Below are positions 31,338 through 42,898 of a DNA stretch of 64,000 bases, piece after piece. Under the pieces are notes generated by a model. That model did not search any database. It was not told the origin of the DNA and worked only from the letters and a program-made list of their open reading frames with translations. Every line of letters begins with the position of its first letter. The stretch's first letter is position 1. Source of the DNA: Salinicoccus kekensis (GTDB lineage: Bacteria; Bacillota; Bacilli; Staphylococcales; Salinicoccaceae); NCBI RefSeq assembly GCF_900220995.1, contig NZ_OBQF01000004.1:1-64000 (forward strand), in the 5' to 3' direction. The translations under genes and the position numbers were made by a program.

Positions 31338-31852
31338 TATTTACCCCCTGCTTCCTGTAAGTACTGTTTAACCAGCTGCTGCTGATCCTGATGATCGATT
31401 TCTTTGGAAATCATCTTCTCGGCGATGAGTATTGACAGCTCCGCCACTTGATCGTTGATTTCTGAAATCGCTTTTTCTTTTTCTCTTTCAACATCAGCCT
31501 TCGCATTTGCCATAAGCTGATTTGCGCGGGTATTCGCATCATGGATGATCGTTTCCTGTTCCTTGGTCGCCTGTGCTCTTGCATCTTCCATGATTGAAGA
31601 GATATCCGCCTGAGTCTGTTTAAGTAATTCTTCGTTTTCCTTCTGAAGGCGCTGGGCTTCTATCCTGCGGTTTTCCGCATCATCAATTTCAGAATGTATG
31701 AGGTTCTCTCTTTCATCCATCACATTCTTCAAAGGCTTCCAGACGAAATATGACAGAGCTCCAAGCAGAACAAGGAAACTCACAAGCAGCACAAGACTGC
31801 TTCCGATCGCCACGCCAACATCTCCAGTATTTCCTAGTATAAGAAATTCCAC
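31337..31852 (-). CDS. atpF: ATP synthase Fo subunit b
   Basis: 171 residues: one N-terminal membrane helix (about 14-40) followed by a long charged coiled coil (ENEELLKQTQADISSIMEDA) that forms the peripheral stalk. Translationally coupled to atpH. Confidence 0.96.
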   Translation of the reverse strand: MEFLILGNTGDVGVAIGSSLVLLVSFLVLLGALSYFVWKPLKNVMDERENLIHSEIDDAENRRIEAQRLQKENEELLKQTQADISSIMEDARAQATKEQETIIHDANTRANQLMANAKADVEREKEKAISEINDQVAELSILIAEKMISKEIDHQDQQQLVKQYLQEAGGK

Positions 31853-31948
31853 TTATGTACACTCCTTTCAAGAAAGTTTCGTTCACTCTTCAGACAACAT
31901 AATAAGAGGGCGAAATCTTGATGTAAGACTTCGCCATGGTAACGACTC

Positions 31949-32206
<258 letters not shown>

Positions 32207-32211
32207 TTATA

Positions 32212-33322
<1,111 letters not shown>

Positions 33323-33377
33323 TACAGTCTCCTAATGGTTTGAAGCTTCCTTGAGCAACTTTCACATTCCCCTTGTA

Positions 33378-33406
33378 ATGATATATGAGAGCAATTTTTG
33401 TGTCAA
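33378..33406 (-). promoter_or_regulatory. Promoter of the atp operon
   Basis: Minus-strand TTGACA (33401-33406), 17-base spacer, TATCAT (33378-33383). Strong housekeeping type, about 60 bases before atpI. Confidence 0.8.
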
Positions 33407-33465
33407 TAACATGCTTGGATTTATTTAACCAACTCTCCACCCCGCCATATTATCGACACAATTTA

Positions 33466-34599
33466 TCACACCTGAAAACTTTCAGGTTTTTGCTTCACGA
33501 ATCCGTAATAATGCTTGATGTTTTCACATATCCGCCTTGAAGCCTCACCGTCGCCGTACGGGTTGGATGCGCGGGACATCTCTTCGTAAATATTCCGGTC
33601 GGTGAGCAGCTGTCTGGTGAGATTGTAGATATCCGCCTTTTCAGTGCCCGCCAGCTTCAAAGTGCCTGCTTCCACACCTTCAGGGCGTTCCGTCGTATCC
33701 CTGAGCACTATGACCGGTTTCCCGAGCGAGGGTGCCTCTTCCTGCACCCCGCCGGAATCGGTCAGGATGATGTGGCTTTTGGCTGCGAAATTATGAAAAT
33801 CAAGGACATCCAAAGGTTCAATGATTTCGATCCGTTCATGATCCCCAAGGTGCTCCTGTGCAATTTCCCGGACTTTGGGGTTTTTATGGATTGGATAGAC
33901 GACCGTGACATCCTCGAACTCGTCGACGATCTCCCTGACGGCACTGAATATATTGTGCATCGGCTCACCGATGTTTTCGCGTCTGTGGGCCGTCAGCAGG
34001 ATCACTTTATTGTCTTTGTGCCTGTCGATCACTTCACTGTAGTAACTTTCATCGACCGTGGTCTTCAATGCATCGATCGCCGTATTCCCTGTCACGCTGA
34101 TGAATGCCTCTTTCTTGTTTTCAGCGAGCAGGTTCTGCCTGGAATTTTCAGTGGGCGAAAAATGGAGGTCCGCGAGGACCCCTGTCATCTGCCTGTTCAT
34201 CTCTTCTGGAAACGGCGAGTGCTTGTTGTGGGTTCTGAGCCCGGCTTCCACATGGCCGATATCGAGGCCGTTATAGAATGCTGCAAGGCTGCCTGCAAAA
34301 GTCGTCGTCGTATCACCATGCACGAGCATCATGTCCGGCTTCGATTCTTTTATTACACCCTCGAGCCCTTCAATCACCCTGCCGGTCACTTCAGATAATG
34401 TCTGCCCCTTTTTCATGATGTTCAAGTCATAGTCCGGTTCGATCTTGAAAGTCTCCAGGACCTGATCCAGCATTTCCCTGTGCTGTGCAGTGACCACCAC
34501 AACAGGTTCAAGTTCCGGATCTTCCTTTAATGCCAATACCAATGGTGCCATTTTGATCGCTTCCGGACGGGTGCCGAAAACCGTCATTATCTTCTTCAA
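33466..34599 (-). CDS. mnaA: UDP-N-acetylglucosamine 2-epimerase (non-hydrolysing)
   Basis: Interconverts UDP-GlcNAc and UDP-ManNAc for wall teichoic acid linkage units or capsule. MTVFGTRPEAIKMAPLV near the start, VHGDTTTTFAGSLAAFY, GHVEAGLRTHNKHSPFPEEMNR (pieces), TDSGGVQEEAPSLGKPV. About 377 residues. The long frame from 34725 is spurious; the TTG at 34599 lies 7 bases after AGGAG and gives the usual MKKIMTVFGTRPEA start. 22 bases behind upp. Confidence 0.94.
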   Translation of the reverse strand: MKKIMTVFGTRPEAIKMAPLVLALKEDPELEPVVVVTAQHREMLDQVLETFKIEPDYDLNIMKKGQTLSEVTGRVIEGLEGVIKESKPDMMLVHGDTTTTFAGSLAAFYNGLDIGHVEAGLRTHNKHSPFPEEMNRQMTGVLADLHFSPTENSRQNLLAENKKEAFISVTGNTAIDALKTTVDESYYSEVIDRHKDNKVILLTAHRRENIGEPMHNIFSAVREIVDEFEDVTVVYPIHKNPKVREIAQEHLGDHERIEIIEPLDVLDFHNFAAKSHIILTDSGGVQEEAPSLGKPVIVLRDTTERPEGVEAGTLKLAGTEKADIYNLTRQLLTDRNIYEEMSRASNPYGDGEASRRICENIKHYYGFVKQKPESFQV

Positions 34600-34621
34600 T
34601 GCCATTCTCCTGTTATCCGGA

Positions 34622-35251
34622 TTATTTCGTCCCGAACAGGCGGTCGCCTGCATCGCCGAGGCCCGGGACGATATAGCTGTGGTCATCCAGCCTGTCGTCG
34701 AGTGCTGCGATATAGATGTCCACATCAGGGTGGGCCTTCTGCAGCGTCTCCACGCCTTCCGGCGCCGCTATCAGGCAGATGAAGCGGATTTTACTGCCGC
34801 CCCTCTTTTTGATTGCGGTGATCGCCTCGACTGCGGATGCCCCCGTGGCAAGCATCGGGTCGATGACGAAGATATCCCGTTCCTCGATATCCCCCGGGAA
34901 CTTTGCATAGTACTCTATGGCCTGCAGTGTGTCCGGGTCGCGGTACAGGCCGATATGGCCGACGCGCGCCGAGGGTATGAGCTTGTGGATGCTCTCCTGC
35001 ATCCCGAGCCCCGCCCTTAAGATCGGCACAAGGCAGATTTTTTTGCCGCTCAGCCTTTTCGCTGTCGTCGTCTGTATCGGCGTCTCCACCTCAACCTCTT
35101 CCAGGTCCAGGTCCCTGGTCACTTCATAGGCCATCAGCATGCCCACTTCATCGACCAGTTCCCTGAAAGTTTTCGTCGGAGTATTCTTATCCCTAATAAA
35201 ACCCATCTTATGCTGGATTAGGGGATGCTCCATCACTTGAACCTTTGACAT
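34622..35251 (-). CDS. upp: Uracil phosphoribosyltransferase
   Basis: Salvages uracil with PRPP to [18 protein letters not shown] start, PRPP loop [16 protein letters not shown], uracil-binding [16 protein letters not shown]. 209 residues. ATG at 35251 has AGGAGG 7 bases upstream. Confidence 0.97.
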   Translation of the reverse strand: MSKVQVMEHPLIQHKMGFIRDKNTPTKTFRELVDEVGMLMAYEVTRDLDLEEVEVETPIQTTTAKRLSGKKICLVPILRAGLGMQESIHKLIPSARVGHIGLYRDPDTLQAIEYYAKFPGDIEERDIFVIDPMLATGASAVEAITAIKKRGGSKIRFICLIAAPEGVETLQKAHPDVDIYIAALDDRLDDHSYIVPGLGDAGDRLFGTK

Positions 35252-35288
35252 ATTTGTCCTCCTGTCCGTCAAATTCTATTTTGAGGTA

Positions 35289-36527
35289 TTATTCGCTGTA
35301 TAATGGGTAGTCGGCAGTCAGTGCATGGACCTGCTCCGTGATGCCTTCGAGACTTTCCCCGTCCCTTGTACGCTTCAGCGTTTCAACCATCAATTCAGCC
35401 ACTTTCTCCATCTCTTTTTCCTTGAATCCTCTTGTCGTCATGGCCGGTGTGCCGAGACGTACGCCACTTGTCACGAATGGTGACTCGGTGTCGAACGGGA
35501 TGGTGTTTTTATTGACTGTGATGCCAATCTCATCCAGTGCTTCCTCTGCCTGTTTGCCTGTCAGTTCGAAACTCTTCACATCGACAAGGACGATATGGTT
35601 GTCCGTGCCTCCGGAAACGATTCTGAGACCGCCTTCAGTCAATCCTTTGGCCAGTGTCTGTGCGTTTTTGATGACCTGCTGCTGGTATTCCTTGAAGCCA
35701 TCCTGCTGCGCTTCGCCGAATGCCACTGCCTTGGCTGCGATGATGTGCATCAATGGTCCGCCCTGGATGCCCGGGAAGATGATTTTATTGAGGGATTTTG
35801 CATACTTTTCCTTAGCAAGGATGATTCCGCCCCTCGGCCCTCTTAAAGTCTTATGCGTTGTGGAAGTGACGAAGTCCGCATGCGGTACCGGATTTGGATG
35901 CAGTCCAGCTGCAACAAGGCCTGCAATATGCGCCATGTCCACCATGAAATAAGCACCGACTTCATCTGCGATCTCACGGAATTTGGCGAAATCGATCTTT
36001 CTGGAATAGGCGCTGGCCCCTGCGATGATGAGTTTAGGCTGCTCTTTTTTAGCGATTTCCATGACCACGTCATAATCGATCGTCTCGTCATCTTCTTTGA
36101 CACCGTACTCGCTGAACTCATACATCGTTCCGCTGAAGTTCACCGGGCTGCCGTGCGTCAGATGCCCGCCGTGGCTCAGATTCATACCGAGGACTTTATC
36201 GCCCGGCTCAAGTATAGAGAAATAAACACCCATGTTCGCCTGGGAACCGGAGTGCGGCTGGACGTTGACATACTCGGCACCGAAGATTTCCTTCAGTCTG
36301 TCCCTTGCCAGATCCTCAACCACGTCAACATGTTCACAACCGCCGTAGTAACGCTTGTTAGGGTATCCTTCCGCATATTTATTGGTCAGGATGGAGCCCT
36401 GCGCTTCCAGTACAGCTTTTGAAACAAAGTTCTCCGATGCAATCAATTCAATGTTTTTATCCTGACGGTTGAATTCCGATTCTATTGCCTCAAATAATTT
36501 TGAATCCTGTGATTTGATATGTGACAT
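35289..36527 (-). CDS. glyA: Serine hydroxymethyltransferase
   Basis: PLP enzyme making glycine and 5,10-methylenetetrahydrofolate from serine. [32 protein letters not shown] lysine in [15 protein letters not shown]. 412 residues. ATG at 36527 (MSHIKSQD) is chosen; GGAGAG lies before it. No glycine riboswitch is visible. Confidence 0.97.
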   Translation of the reverse strand: MSHIKSQDSKLFEAIESEFNRQDKNIELIASENFVSKAVLEAQGSILTNKYAEGYPNKRYYGGCEHVDVVEDLARDRLKEIFGAEYVNVQPHSGSQANMGVYFSILEPGDKVLGMNLSHGGHLTHGSPVNFSGTMYEFSEYGVKEDDETIDYDVVMEIAKKEQPKLIIAGASAYSRKIDFAKFREIADEVGAYFMVDMAHIAGLVAAGLHPNPVPHADFVTSTTHKTLRGPRGGIILAKEKYAKSLNKIIFPGIQGGPLMHIIAAKAVAFGEAQQDGFKEYQQQVIKNAQTLAKGLTEGGLRIVSGGTDNHIVLVDVKSFELTGKQAEEALDEIGITVNKNTIPFDTESPFVTSGVRLGTPAMTTRGFKEKEMEKVAELMVETLKRTRDGESLEGITEQVHALTADYPLYSE

Positions 36528-36551
36528 ATTGACTCTCTCCATTCATCTTAT

Positions 36552-37103
36552 TTAATTATTATATTTTGCTCTCGGACCGCCGATCAGCTTAGGCCGCGTT
36601 CTGGCCATGGTGACCACCGCCTGCCCGATCATCTTCGTATCGGTCCTGAAAGGTACTGCTACATGTTTCAAATGCATGCCGATCAATGTCTGGCCGATGT
36701 CGATGCCTGCATCCGCATCGACGAATTCCGCAACAGCGGCATCGTCCATCTGTTTGTATGCATGCTCACTCAGGCTGCCTCCGGCACTTCTGTGCGGTAC
36801 GACGCTCACTTCACCGTAACCGAATGCATCAAGCGTCTCCCTTTCCATCGTGACGGCACGGTTGATATGCTCACAGCCCTGGAACATCAGATGGACATCA
36901 TGCTTCTCTTTGATTTTCTTCAGGCAGTCATAAATGACTTCCGCTGCTTCCATCGAGCTGTTTTTACCGATATGCTGGCCGATGACTTCCGAAGTCGAAC
37001 AGCCGATGATCAGCTTTTGTCCTTCGAAGAAGAAATCTTCAGCTTCCAGCTCACTGATAAGCGTTTCCAAATCATTCTTCAATTTTGCAAACTCTTCGTT
37101 CAT
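36552..37103 (-). CDS. ywlG: TIGR01440 family protein (YwlG)
   Basis: 183 residues; conserved KLIIGCSTSEVIGQHIGKNSS, HLMFQGCEHINRAVTMER, VPHRSAGGSLSEHAY and IGMHLKHVAVPFRTD. Widely conserved in Firmicutes next to rpiB/glyA; function unknown. Start overlaps rpiB by 32 bases; ATG at 37103 follows GAGGGTGG. Confidence 0.88.
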   Translation of the reverse strand: MNEEFAKLKNDLETLISELEAEDFFFEGQKLIIGCSTSEVIGQHIGKNSSMEAAEVIYDCLKKIKEKHDVHLMFQGCEHINRAVTMERETLDAFGYGEVSVVPHRSAGGSLSEHAYKQMDDAAVAEFVDADAGIDIGQTLIGMHLKHVAVPFRTDTKMIGQAVVTMARTRPKLIGGPRAKYNN

Positions 37104-37500
37104 GTCTACCACCCTCGAATTCAGTATTTAACCAAATATCTACGATGTCCAGCGCAAGACCTTCACCAATCACCCGCTCGCCCATCGCAAGGACGTTCGA
37201 ATCATTGTGCTGTCTCGTCGCTCTTGCTGAGAACGTGTCGTGCACCAGGGCACTGCGTATGCCTTTGACTTTATTTGCTGAAATGCTCATGCCGATCCCC
37301 GTGCCGCAGATCAAAATGCCTTTATCATATTCTCCTGATGCAACTTTTTCCGCGACAGGCTTTGCATAGTCCGGGTAATCCACGGAATCCGCCGTTTCCG
37401 GTCCGAAATCCGTCACATCAAGGCCTTTTTCCTTCAAGTCATCGACGACCGCGCGCTTCAGTTTGAAGCCGCCGTGGTCTGAGCCAACTATTATTTTCAT
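37072..37500 (-). CDS. rpiB: Ribose 5-phosphate isomerase B
   Basis: 142 residues of the RpiB/LacAB family: IIVGSDHGGFKLK start, catalytic cysteine in LICGTGIGMSISANK, RSALVHDTFSARATRQHNDSNVL (pieces). Interconverts ribose 5-phosphate and ribulose 5-phosphate. Confidence 0.93.
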   Translation of the reverse strand: MKIIVGSDHGGFKLKRAVVDDLKEKGLDVTDFGPETADSVDYPDYAKPVAEKVASGEYDKGILICGTGIGMSISANKVKGIRSALVHDTFSARATRQHNDSNVLAMGERVIGEGLALDIVDIWLNTEFEGGRHERRVCKIEE

Positions 37501-37568
37501 GTTTTCACCTCATTCATATTATATATAAAAATTTCGTACTGCAAAGTAATCATAGTACTTTTGGAGAA

Positions 37569-37982
37569 TTATTTAAACAATTTCCCCAAAAATTTCGTCA
37601 ATTGTGAATATACTGCCCTGTAATCTTCATCACTGCCGCCGATCGGATCCATTATATCCACTGTGGAACCATCGGCATATTCGCTGAGAAGATGCACTTC
37701 CGCTTCCGGGTACCGGCTCCTGATGAGTGCTTCATGCTCCCTCGTCATAGCAAGAAGGATCGAGGAGTGCACATCTTCATCTTCCAGCTGTCCGGGCTCA
37801 TCCGGATGGATCAGACCTTCTTCCTCGATGATCTTCATGGTCGCCGGGTTCACTTCCCCGTCAAAGACCATCAGTCCGCGGGAGGCGAAACTATGGTCCT
37901 TGAACATCGTCTTCGCATAACTTTCCGCAAGCGGGCTTCTGCAGGTGTTGCCTGTACATACGAAAATGATCTGCCTGTTCAA
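37569..37982 (-). CDS. ywlE: Low-molecular-weight protein arginine/tyrosine phosphatase (YwlE)
   Basis: 137 residues. P-loop FVCTGNTCRSPLAE with Cys9; Thr in CTGNT is the known mark of arginine-phosphate specificity in B. subtilis YwlE. General-acid Asp in DIMDPIGGSDEDY. Likely counteracts McsB-type arginine kinase. Overlaps tsaC by 4 bases. Confidence 0.92.
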   Translation of the reverse strand: MNRQIIFVCTGNTCRSPLAESYAKTMFKDHSFASRGLMVFDGEVNPATMKIIEEEGLIHPDEPGQLEDEDVHSSILLAMTREHEALIRSRYPEAEVHLLSEYADGSTVDIMDPIGGSDEDYRAVYSQLTKFLGKLFK

Positions 37983-39037
37983 TTTGCCTGGTCTCCTTTT
38001 ATCATGACATCTCCTGTCGCTTTATAGATCCTGTTCAATAACGCCGCTGAAAAGGGCGTCTCCCTGAACCTGTAGATATAAATCATATCGACATCGGATT
38101 TATCCATCTTCCTGAGTGCCCCGTAGAGGTTCTTCGCAGCTTCCCTGTAGTCATCCTCTTTCTGGCAGAGGCTGATGAATTCGACTTCCTCGGGCACCAC
38201 TTCCCTGAACGATTCAGGTGCGATGACCCCGATTTTCCTATCCTCTTTCTCCGCAGCCAGCGTCTGTGCCATCACGATGCCCTCAATCAGGATCAGCGGC
38301 TGCTTCGGTGCATAGTGCTTATACTTCATGCCGGGTGAAATCGGTCTGGCTGCATCGCCTTCATGCACTTTGATTTCATTGTCGAGCACACGTTCCAGAT
38401 CACTTTTCTTTATCTCGCCGGGCCTTGCGATCTGGTACGGGAAAGTCGTACAGTCGAGCACGGTGCTTTCAATCCCGTAGTCTGCCGGGGTGCTGTTGAC
38501 CACGCCGTACATCTTGCCCTTCAGATCATCGACCACATGCCGGTAATCCGTCGGTGATGGTTTTCCGCTGATGTTCGCACTTGGTGCGGCAAGCGGGATG
38601 CCGGTGTATTCCAGTATCTTCAGACCGACCGGATGGCTTGGCATCCTCACTGCGACCGACCTTAAGTCCGCGACCGTCTTGGCAGCGATATGGTCGCCCT
38701 TCAGCGGCAGTATGAATGAAATCGGGCCGGGCCAGAATGTACGCATCAATTTCAACACCCGTTCATCCGGTATCTCCGCAAATTCCTCGAGCTGGTCGAT
38801 ACTGTGTATATGGACAATCAGGGGGTTGTCCTGCGGCCGTCCTTTGGCCTGGAATATTTTTTGGATCGCTTCGGGGTTCCTTGCATCCCCTGCGAGCCCA
38901 TAGACGGTTTCGGTGGGCAGCCCGATGATTTCACCGTATGTCAGTGCTGTTTTGATCTCTTCAAGTTTTTCAGCCGTTTCCGGGCTGTCCAGCTCTTCTG
39001 CTGATATATGCCAGACTTTTGTTTTCAACCATCTCAT
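37979..39037 (-). CDS. tsaC: L-threonylcarbamoyladenylate synthase (Sua5/YwlC type)
   Basis: Makes threonylcarbamoyl-AMP for the t6A modification of tRNAs. YrdC domain: GLPTETVYGLAGDA, KGRPQDNPLIVHI, SHPVGLKILEYTGIPLAAPSAN (pieces), ending near 210; then the extra Sua5 C-terminal Rossmann-like domain (SPGMKYKHYAP linker). 352 residues fits the two-domain form. Overlaps prmC by 4 bases. Confidence 0.95.
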   Translation of the reverse strand: MRWLKTKVWHISAEELDSPETAEKLEEIKTALTYGEIIGLPTETVYGLAGDARNPEAIQKIFQAKGRPQDNPLIVHIHSIDQLEEFAEIPDERVLKLMRTFWPGPISFILPLKGDHIAAKTVADLRSVAVRMPSHPVGLKILEYTGIPLAAPSANISGKPSPTDYRHVVDDLKGKMYGVVNSTPADYGIESTVLDCTTFPYQIARPGEIKKSDLERVLDNEIKVHEGDAARPISPGMKYKHYAPKQPLILIEGIVMAQTLAAEKEDRKIGVIAPESFREVVPEEVEFISLCQKEDDYREAAKNLYGALRKMDKSDVDMIYIYRFRETPFSAALLNRIYKATGDVMIKGDQAN

Positions 39038-39888
39038 CCTTCCCAGGTGAAATAAAATATTCTATCCTGCTGATTGATATCTTTGACCACACCGTAATGG
39101 TCGGTTCCGGGCCATTTCTCCAGTAAATATTCCAGGAGTGGCGCCTTTTGATCGAAGCCGATCTCGCAGTAGACCCTGCCGCCGGCATTCAGCACATCAG
39201 GCAGCCCGTCAATCAGCCTTTTATACATCCCGAGGCCCGAGTCATCGGCAAAAAGCGCCTCATGGGGTTCGTGACGGATGACTGACGGCGTCATGATGGC
39301 CGTGGCATCCTTTGAGATATACGGCGGGTTGGATATGATCACATCCGCCTTCACGCCGGCCCTGATCAGCGGCTCATATAAATCACCTTCATGGAAAGTG
39401 ATGTGGACCCCGTGTGCCGCCGCATTCTCTTCTGCAACCTGCCGGGCTGCCGGGGAGATATCGGTGGCAATGACGGTATTTTCAGACCATTCCTTCTGCA
39501 GCATCACCGGTATGACCCCGGTGCCGGTGCCGATATCCACGACGGTTCTGCCGTCATCACTTTCATGTTCCAGGACGAACAGCACAAGCTCTTCGGTCTC
39601 GTTCCTCGGTATCAGCGTATCCTCCGTCACTTTGAATTTCTCTCCGTAGAACCACGAAAACCCCACAACATATTGATAGGGTTCCCCGGCGCATACTCTT
39701 CCGACAGCTTCATCATAATGTGCTTTGTCCGCAGCCGGAATTTCATCGCGGGCGCCAAGCATCAGCTCTGTTTTCGTCATTGAAAACAGATCCGACATCA
39801 ACAGTTCCGCGATGCCCGGCTCCTGATTGCACCCGGAGAGCTTTTCCCTCCCCGTCCTTATGGCCTCTCCATAGTTAGAGGACGGCAT
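39034..39888 (-). CDS. prmC: Peptide chain release factor N5-glutamine methyltransferase
   Basis: Methylates the GGQ glutamine of RF1/RF2. SAM motif [13 protein letters not shown], substrate motif IISNPPYIS. 284 residues. Overlaps the end of prfA by 14 bases, so enzyme and substrate are co-translated. Confidence 0.95.
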   Translation of the reverse strand: MPSSNYGEAIRTGREKLSGCNQEPGIAELLMSDLFSMTKTELMLGARDEIPAADKAHYDEAVGRVCAGEPYQYVVGFSWFYGEKFKVTEDTLIPRNETEELVLFVLEHESDDGRTVVDIGTGTGVIPVMLQKEWSENTVIATDISPAARQVAEENAAAHGVHITFHEGDLYEPLIRAGVKADVIISNPPYISKDATAIMTPSVIRHEPHEALFADDSGLGMYKRLIDGLPDVLNAGGRVYCEIGFDQKAPLLEYLLEKWPGTDHYGVVKDINQQDRIFYFTWEG

Positions 39889-40954
39889 TATTCAACTCTT
39901 CCAGTTTTGATGTCTGCTCTTCAATGACCAGCGCGTCAATGATTTCATCGAGTTTCCCTTCCATGATCTGATCGAGTTTCTGGATCGTCAGTCCGATACG
40001 GTGGTCGGTGACGCGGCTCTGCGGGTAATTGTACGTCCTGATGCGTTCGGAGCGGTCCCCGGTCCCTACCGCTGACTTTCTCTGTTCCGCATATTCAGCC
40101 TCAGCTTCCTGCTGCATCAGGTCATAAATCCTCGCCTTCAGCACCTTCATCGCACGTTCACGGTTTTTGATCTGGGATTTCTCATCCTGGGAAGTCACGA
40201 CGACACCTGTCGGCAGATGGGTGATCCTGACGGCCGAGTCGGTCGTGTTGACGTGCTGTCCGCCCGCCCCGCTCGAACGGTAAGTGTCGATCTTCAAGTC
40301 TTCGTTCCTGATATCGATTTCGACATCTTCGACTTCCGGCAGCACTGCGACGGTCGCGGTCGATGTATGGATGCGCCCGCCGGATTCCGTTTCAGGCACC
40401 CTTTGGACACGATGGGCGCCGTTCTCATACTTCAGTTTGGAATATGCCCCGTGGCCCTGGATCATGAAGCTGATCTCCTTATAGCCGCCGTGATCGCTCG
40501 CATTCGCTTCGACCACCTCCGTTTTCCAGCCGTTGTCTTCGGCAAAACGGGAATACATCCGGAACAGATCGCCTGCAAATATCTGCGCCTCGTCCCCGCC
40601 GGCTGCACCGCGTATCTCGATGATGACGTTCTTATCATCATTTGGATCTTTTGGAATGAGTTCGAACTTCAACTTATCTTCAAGCTCCGGCAGTGCCTTT
40701 TCAGATTCGGAAATTTCCTCTTTGAGCATGTCGAGCATTTCCTTATCGTCTGTCTCCCCCAGCATCTCTTTCGACTCGGAAATGGTTTCTGTGTGCTTTT
40801 TATATTCCCGGTAAAGATCGACCGTCTTCTGCAGGTCGCTCTGCTCTTTGGAATACTTCCTCAGCTTGTCGGGGTCGCTGACTATATCCGGGTCACTCAG
40901 CAGTTCTGTCAGCTGTTCATACCGGTTTTCGATTATCTCCAATTGATCAAACAT
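39875..40954 (-). CDS. prfA: Peptide chain release factor 1
   Basis: Recognises UAA/UAG and releases the peptide. GGQ in [17 protein letters not shown]; codon-recognition loop contains P-A/V-T equivalent near 185 ([18 protein letters not shown] in pieces). 359 residues, normal. First gene of the prfA-prmC-tsaC-ywlE-rpiB-ywlG-glyA-upp-mnaA run. tdk, which usually lies between rpmE and prfA, is absent. Confidence 0.97.
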   Translation of the reverse strand: MFDQLEIIENRYEQLTELLSDPDIVSDPDKLRKYSKEQSDLQKTVDLYREYKKHTETISESKEMLGETDDKEMLDMLKEEISESEKALPELEDKLKFELIPKDPNDDKNVIIEIRGAAGGDEAQIFAGDLFRMYSRFAEDNGWKTEVVEANASDHGGYKEISFMIQGHGAYSKLKYENGAHRVQRVPETESGGRIHTSTATVAVLPEVEDVEIDIRNEDLKIDTYRSSGAGGQHVNTTDSAVRITHLPTGVVVTSQDEKSQIKNRERAMKVLKARIYDLMQQEAEAEYAEQRKSAVGTGDRSERIRTYNYPQSRVTDHRIGLTIQKLDQIMEGKLDEIIDALVIEEQTSKLEELNNAVL

Positions 40955-41014
40955 ATTTTCACCTTTTCCGTCTTTGTAATCTTCATAAGTATATCATATT
41001 TCCGGCACAAAAAA

Positions 41015-41044
41015 ACTGCATTGAAACTTCTGTCCCAATGCAGT
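41015..41044 (-). terminator. Terminator of rpmE2
   Basis: Stem ACTGCATTG/CAATGCAGT with 12-base loop followed by TTTTTTTG on the minus strand. Confidence 0.85.
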
Positions 41045-41060
41045 CATACTGCCTTCAAGC

Positions 41061-41318
41061 CTATTCGTTTTGTGATTTGAAACCGAATTTTTTGTTGAAC
41101 TTCTCAACACGGCCATCCGCTGATGCGAATTTTTGGCGTCCGGTATAGAATGGGTGCGAATCGGATGAGATATCCAGGCGGATGACAGGGTATTCATTGC
41201 CATCTTCCCACTCCATCGTTTCACTGGAAGTGCGTGTAGATCCGCTTAGAAATTTATAATCCGTAGTAGAGTCCAGGAATATGACTTTATGGTATTCCGG
41301 ATGAGTGTTTTGTTTCAT
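41061..41318 (-). CDS. rpmE2: 50S ribosomal protein L31 type B
   Basis: 85 residues, [16 protein letters not shown] start, no CxxC zinc motif, so the zinc-independent (C-minus) type. In Bacillales this form is often Zur-controlled; I see no clear Zur box here. ATG at 41318 has AAGGAGAT 8 bases upstream; the earlier start is not used. Confidence 0.95.
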   Translation of the reverse strand: MKQNTHPEYHKVIFLDSTTDYKFLSGSTRTSSETMEWEDGNEYPVIRLDISSDSHPFYTGRQKFASADGRVEKFNKKFGFKSQNE

Positions 41319-41389
41319 AATATTCATCTCCTTGCCCTGAACCATCTGGAACAGAGTTATTTTGTGATTTTACTGTACAATACTTGTGT

Positions 41390-41418
41390 ATTATACAGGA
41401 CGGCGATGCAAAAATCAA
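41390..41418 (-). promoter_or_regulatory. Promoter of rpmE2
   Basis: Minus-strand TTGATT (41413-41418), 17-base spacer, TATAAT (41390-41395), in the gap behind rho; leader of about 65 bases. Confidence 0.8.
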
Positions 41419-41434
41419 CCATTTTTCAAAGCGT

Positions 41435-42751
41435 TTATATGACGGGTTTTCCGGTCTTCTGGGAGGAGACCATCCGCTCCCGCAGCACGTCGAAAAATTC
41501 TTCGTTCGATTCCGTCTGCTTCAATATCCGGAGGAACCGTTCCGTGAAGTCCGGTGAATCCGTGAAGAGCTTCCTCAGCTGCCACAGTATGTCCAGCTCT
41601 TTTTTGTCCAGCAGGAGCTCCTCTTTCCTCGTGCTCGACCGGCGGATGTCGATTGCCGGATATATGCGTTTTTCACTCAGGCCCCGGTCAAGATGAAGCT
41701 CCATGTTTCCGGTTCCTTTGAACTCCTCATAAATCACATCATCCATCCTGCTGCCCGTATCGACGAGCGCCGTGGACAGGATCGTGAGACTTCCGCCAGC
41801 TTCTATGTTCCGCGCTGCGCCGAAGAAGTGCTTCGGCCTGTGCAGGCTGGCAGGGTCGAGGCCGCCTGAGAGTGTACGGCCGCTTGGCGGGATCACCAGG
41901 TTGTAGGCTCTTGCGAGACGGGTGATGGAGTCCATCAGGATGATGACATCCTCCCCCATCTCGACCATGCGCTTCGATCTCTCAAGCAGCAGCTCCGCCA
42001 CTTTGACATGGTGCTCGGGCGGCTCATCGAAAGTGGAATGGACGACATCGGCATTTTCGACGGAACGTTCCAGATCCGTCACCTCTTCCGGCCGTTCACC
42101 GATCAGCAGAATGAAGAGCTTCGACTCCGGATGGTTGTGGGAGACGGCGTTCGCAATCTCTTTGAGCAGCGACGTCTTCCCCGCCTTCGGAGGTGCGACG
42201 ATCATACCGCGCTGGCCGAACCCGATCGGGGTGACGAGATCCATGATGCGCGTCGATAAATCACCGGCTTTATTCTCAAGATGGATGCGCTCTTCTGGGT
42301 AGAGGGGGGTGAGTGCCTGGAAATGCGGCCGTTTCTTGACGTCTTCTGCATTCTGGTCGTTGATGAAGTCCACCTGCAGCAGCCCGTAGTACTTCTCGTT
42401 CTCTTTGGGCTTCCTGACTTTGCCGGTGACTTTATCGCCTTTTTTAAGTTCGAACCTGCGGATTTGTGAAGCGGAAATGTAGATGTCCTTTTCCCCTTTG
42501 GAGTAGTTGACCGTTCTGAGGAATCCGTAGCCGTCCTGCTGGATGTCATCCAGGACGCCTTCCATATAATAATTCCCGTCTTTTTCCATTTCAGCTTCCA
42601 TTATCGCAAGCACAAGCTCTTTTTTATTCAGCTTGCTGTAGTTCGTCAGCCTGAGTTCTTTTGCCCGTGCAGTGAGGACTTTTGTTGAATTATTTTTATA
42701 CAGCGAATCGAAGGATTCATATTTCAATCCTTCCCTGTTTTGATCAGTCAT
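41435..42751 (-). CDS. rho: Transcription termination factor Rho
   Basis: Hexameric RNA helicase. N-terminal Rho_N helices ([20 protein letters not shown]), cold-shock RNA-binding domain ([15 protein letters not shown]), Walker [17 protein letters not shown], Walker [18 protein letters not shown], and the secondary RNA-binding Q/R loops near [21 protein letters not shown] (pieces). 438 residues. Confidence 0.97.
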   Translation of the reverse strand: MTDQNREGLKYESFDSLYKNNSTKVLTARAKELRLTNYSKLNKKELVLAIMEAEMEKDGNYYMEGVLDDIQQDGYGFLRTVNYSKGEKDIYISASQIRRFELKKGDKVTGKVRKPKENEKYYGLLQVDFINDQNAEDVKKRPHFQALTPLYPEERIHLENKAGDLSTRIMDLVTPIGFGQRGMIVAPPKAGKTSLLKEIANAVSHNHPESKLFILLIGERPEEVTDLERSVENADVVHSTFDEPPEHHVKVAELLLERSKRMVEMGEDVIILMDSITRLARAYNLVIPPSGRTLSGGLDPASLHRPKHFFGAARNIEAGGSLTILSTALVDTGSRMDDVIYEEFKGTGNMELHLDRGLSEKRIYPAIDIRRSSTRKEELLLDKKELDILWQLRKLFTDSPDFTERFLRILKQTESNEEFFDVLRERMVSSQKTGKPVI

Positions 42752-42790
42752 GTATTCACTTCGCTTTCATATATTTGGGTGATGTATAGT

Positions 42791-42835
42791 ATGTTTAAAG
42801 AGATTGCAGAGGAAGTATTGAAGCGTCTCAATTAG
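42791..42835 (+). CDS. Candidate 14-residue amphipathic peptide
   Basis: ATG with a GGGTGAT ribosome-binding sequence 7 bases before it opens a frame of 14 residues, MFKEIAEEVLKRLN, stop TAG. Hydrophobic residues fall at 2, 5, 6, 9, 10, 13, the spacing of an amphipathic helix. It lies divergent to rho in the rho-glpX gap. No clear promoter is seen; it may be chance. Confidence 0.25.
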   Translation: MFKEIAEEVLKRLN

Positions 42836-42872
42836 AACAACTGTATTCTACAGCATATTGGACCAAAAGAAA

Positions 42873-42893
42873 AGGAGCATATACCATGCTCCT
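42873..42893 (-). terminator. Terminator of glpX
   Basis: Stem AGGAGCAT/ATGCTCCT, 5-base loop, followed on the minus strand by TTTTCTTTTGG. Confidence 0.8.
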
Positions 42894-42898
42894 GATGC

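Noticed and set aside
34606-34725. N-terminal extension of mnaA by 42 residues
   Set aside because: It lies inside upp and lacks an RBS; the TTG at 34599 gives the normal start.
36528-36551. Glycine riboswitch before glyA
   Set aside because: The gap to ywlG is only about 25 bases and no aptamer fits.
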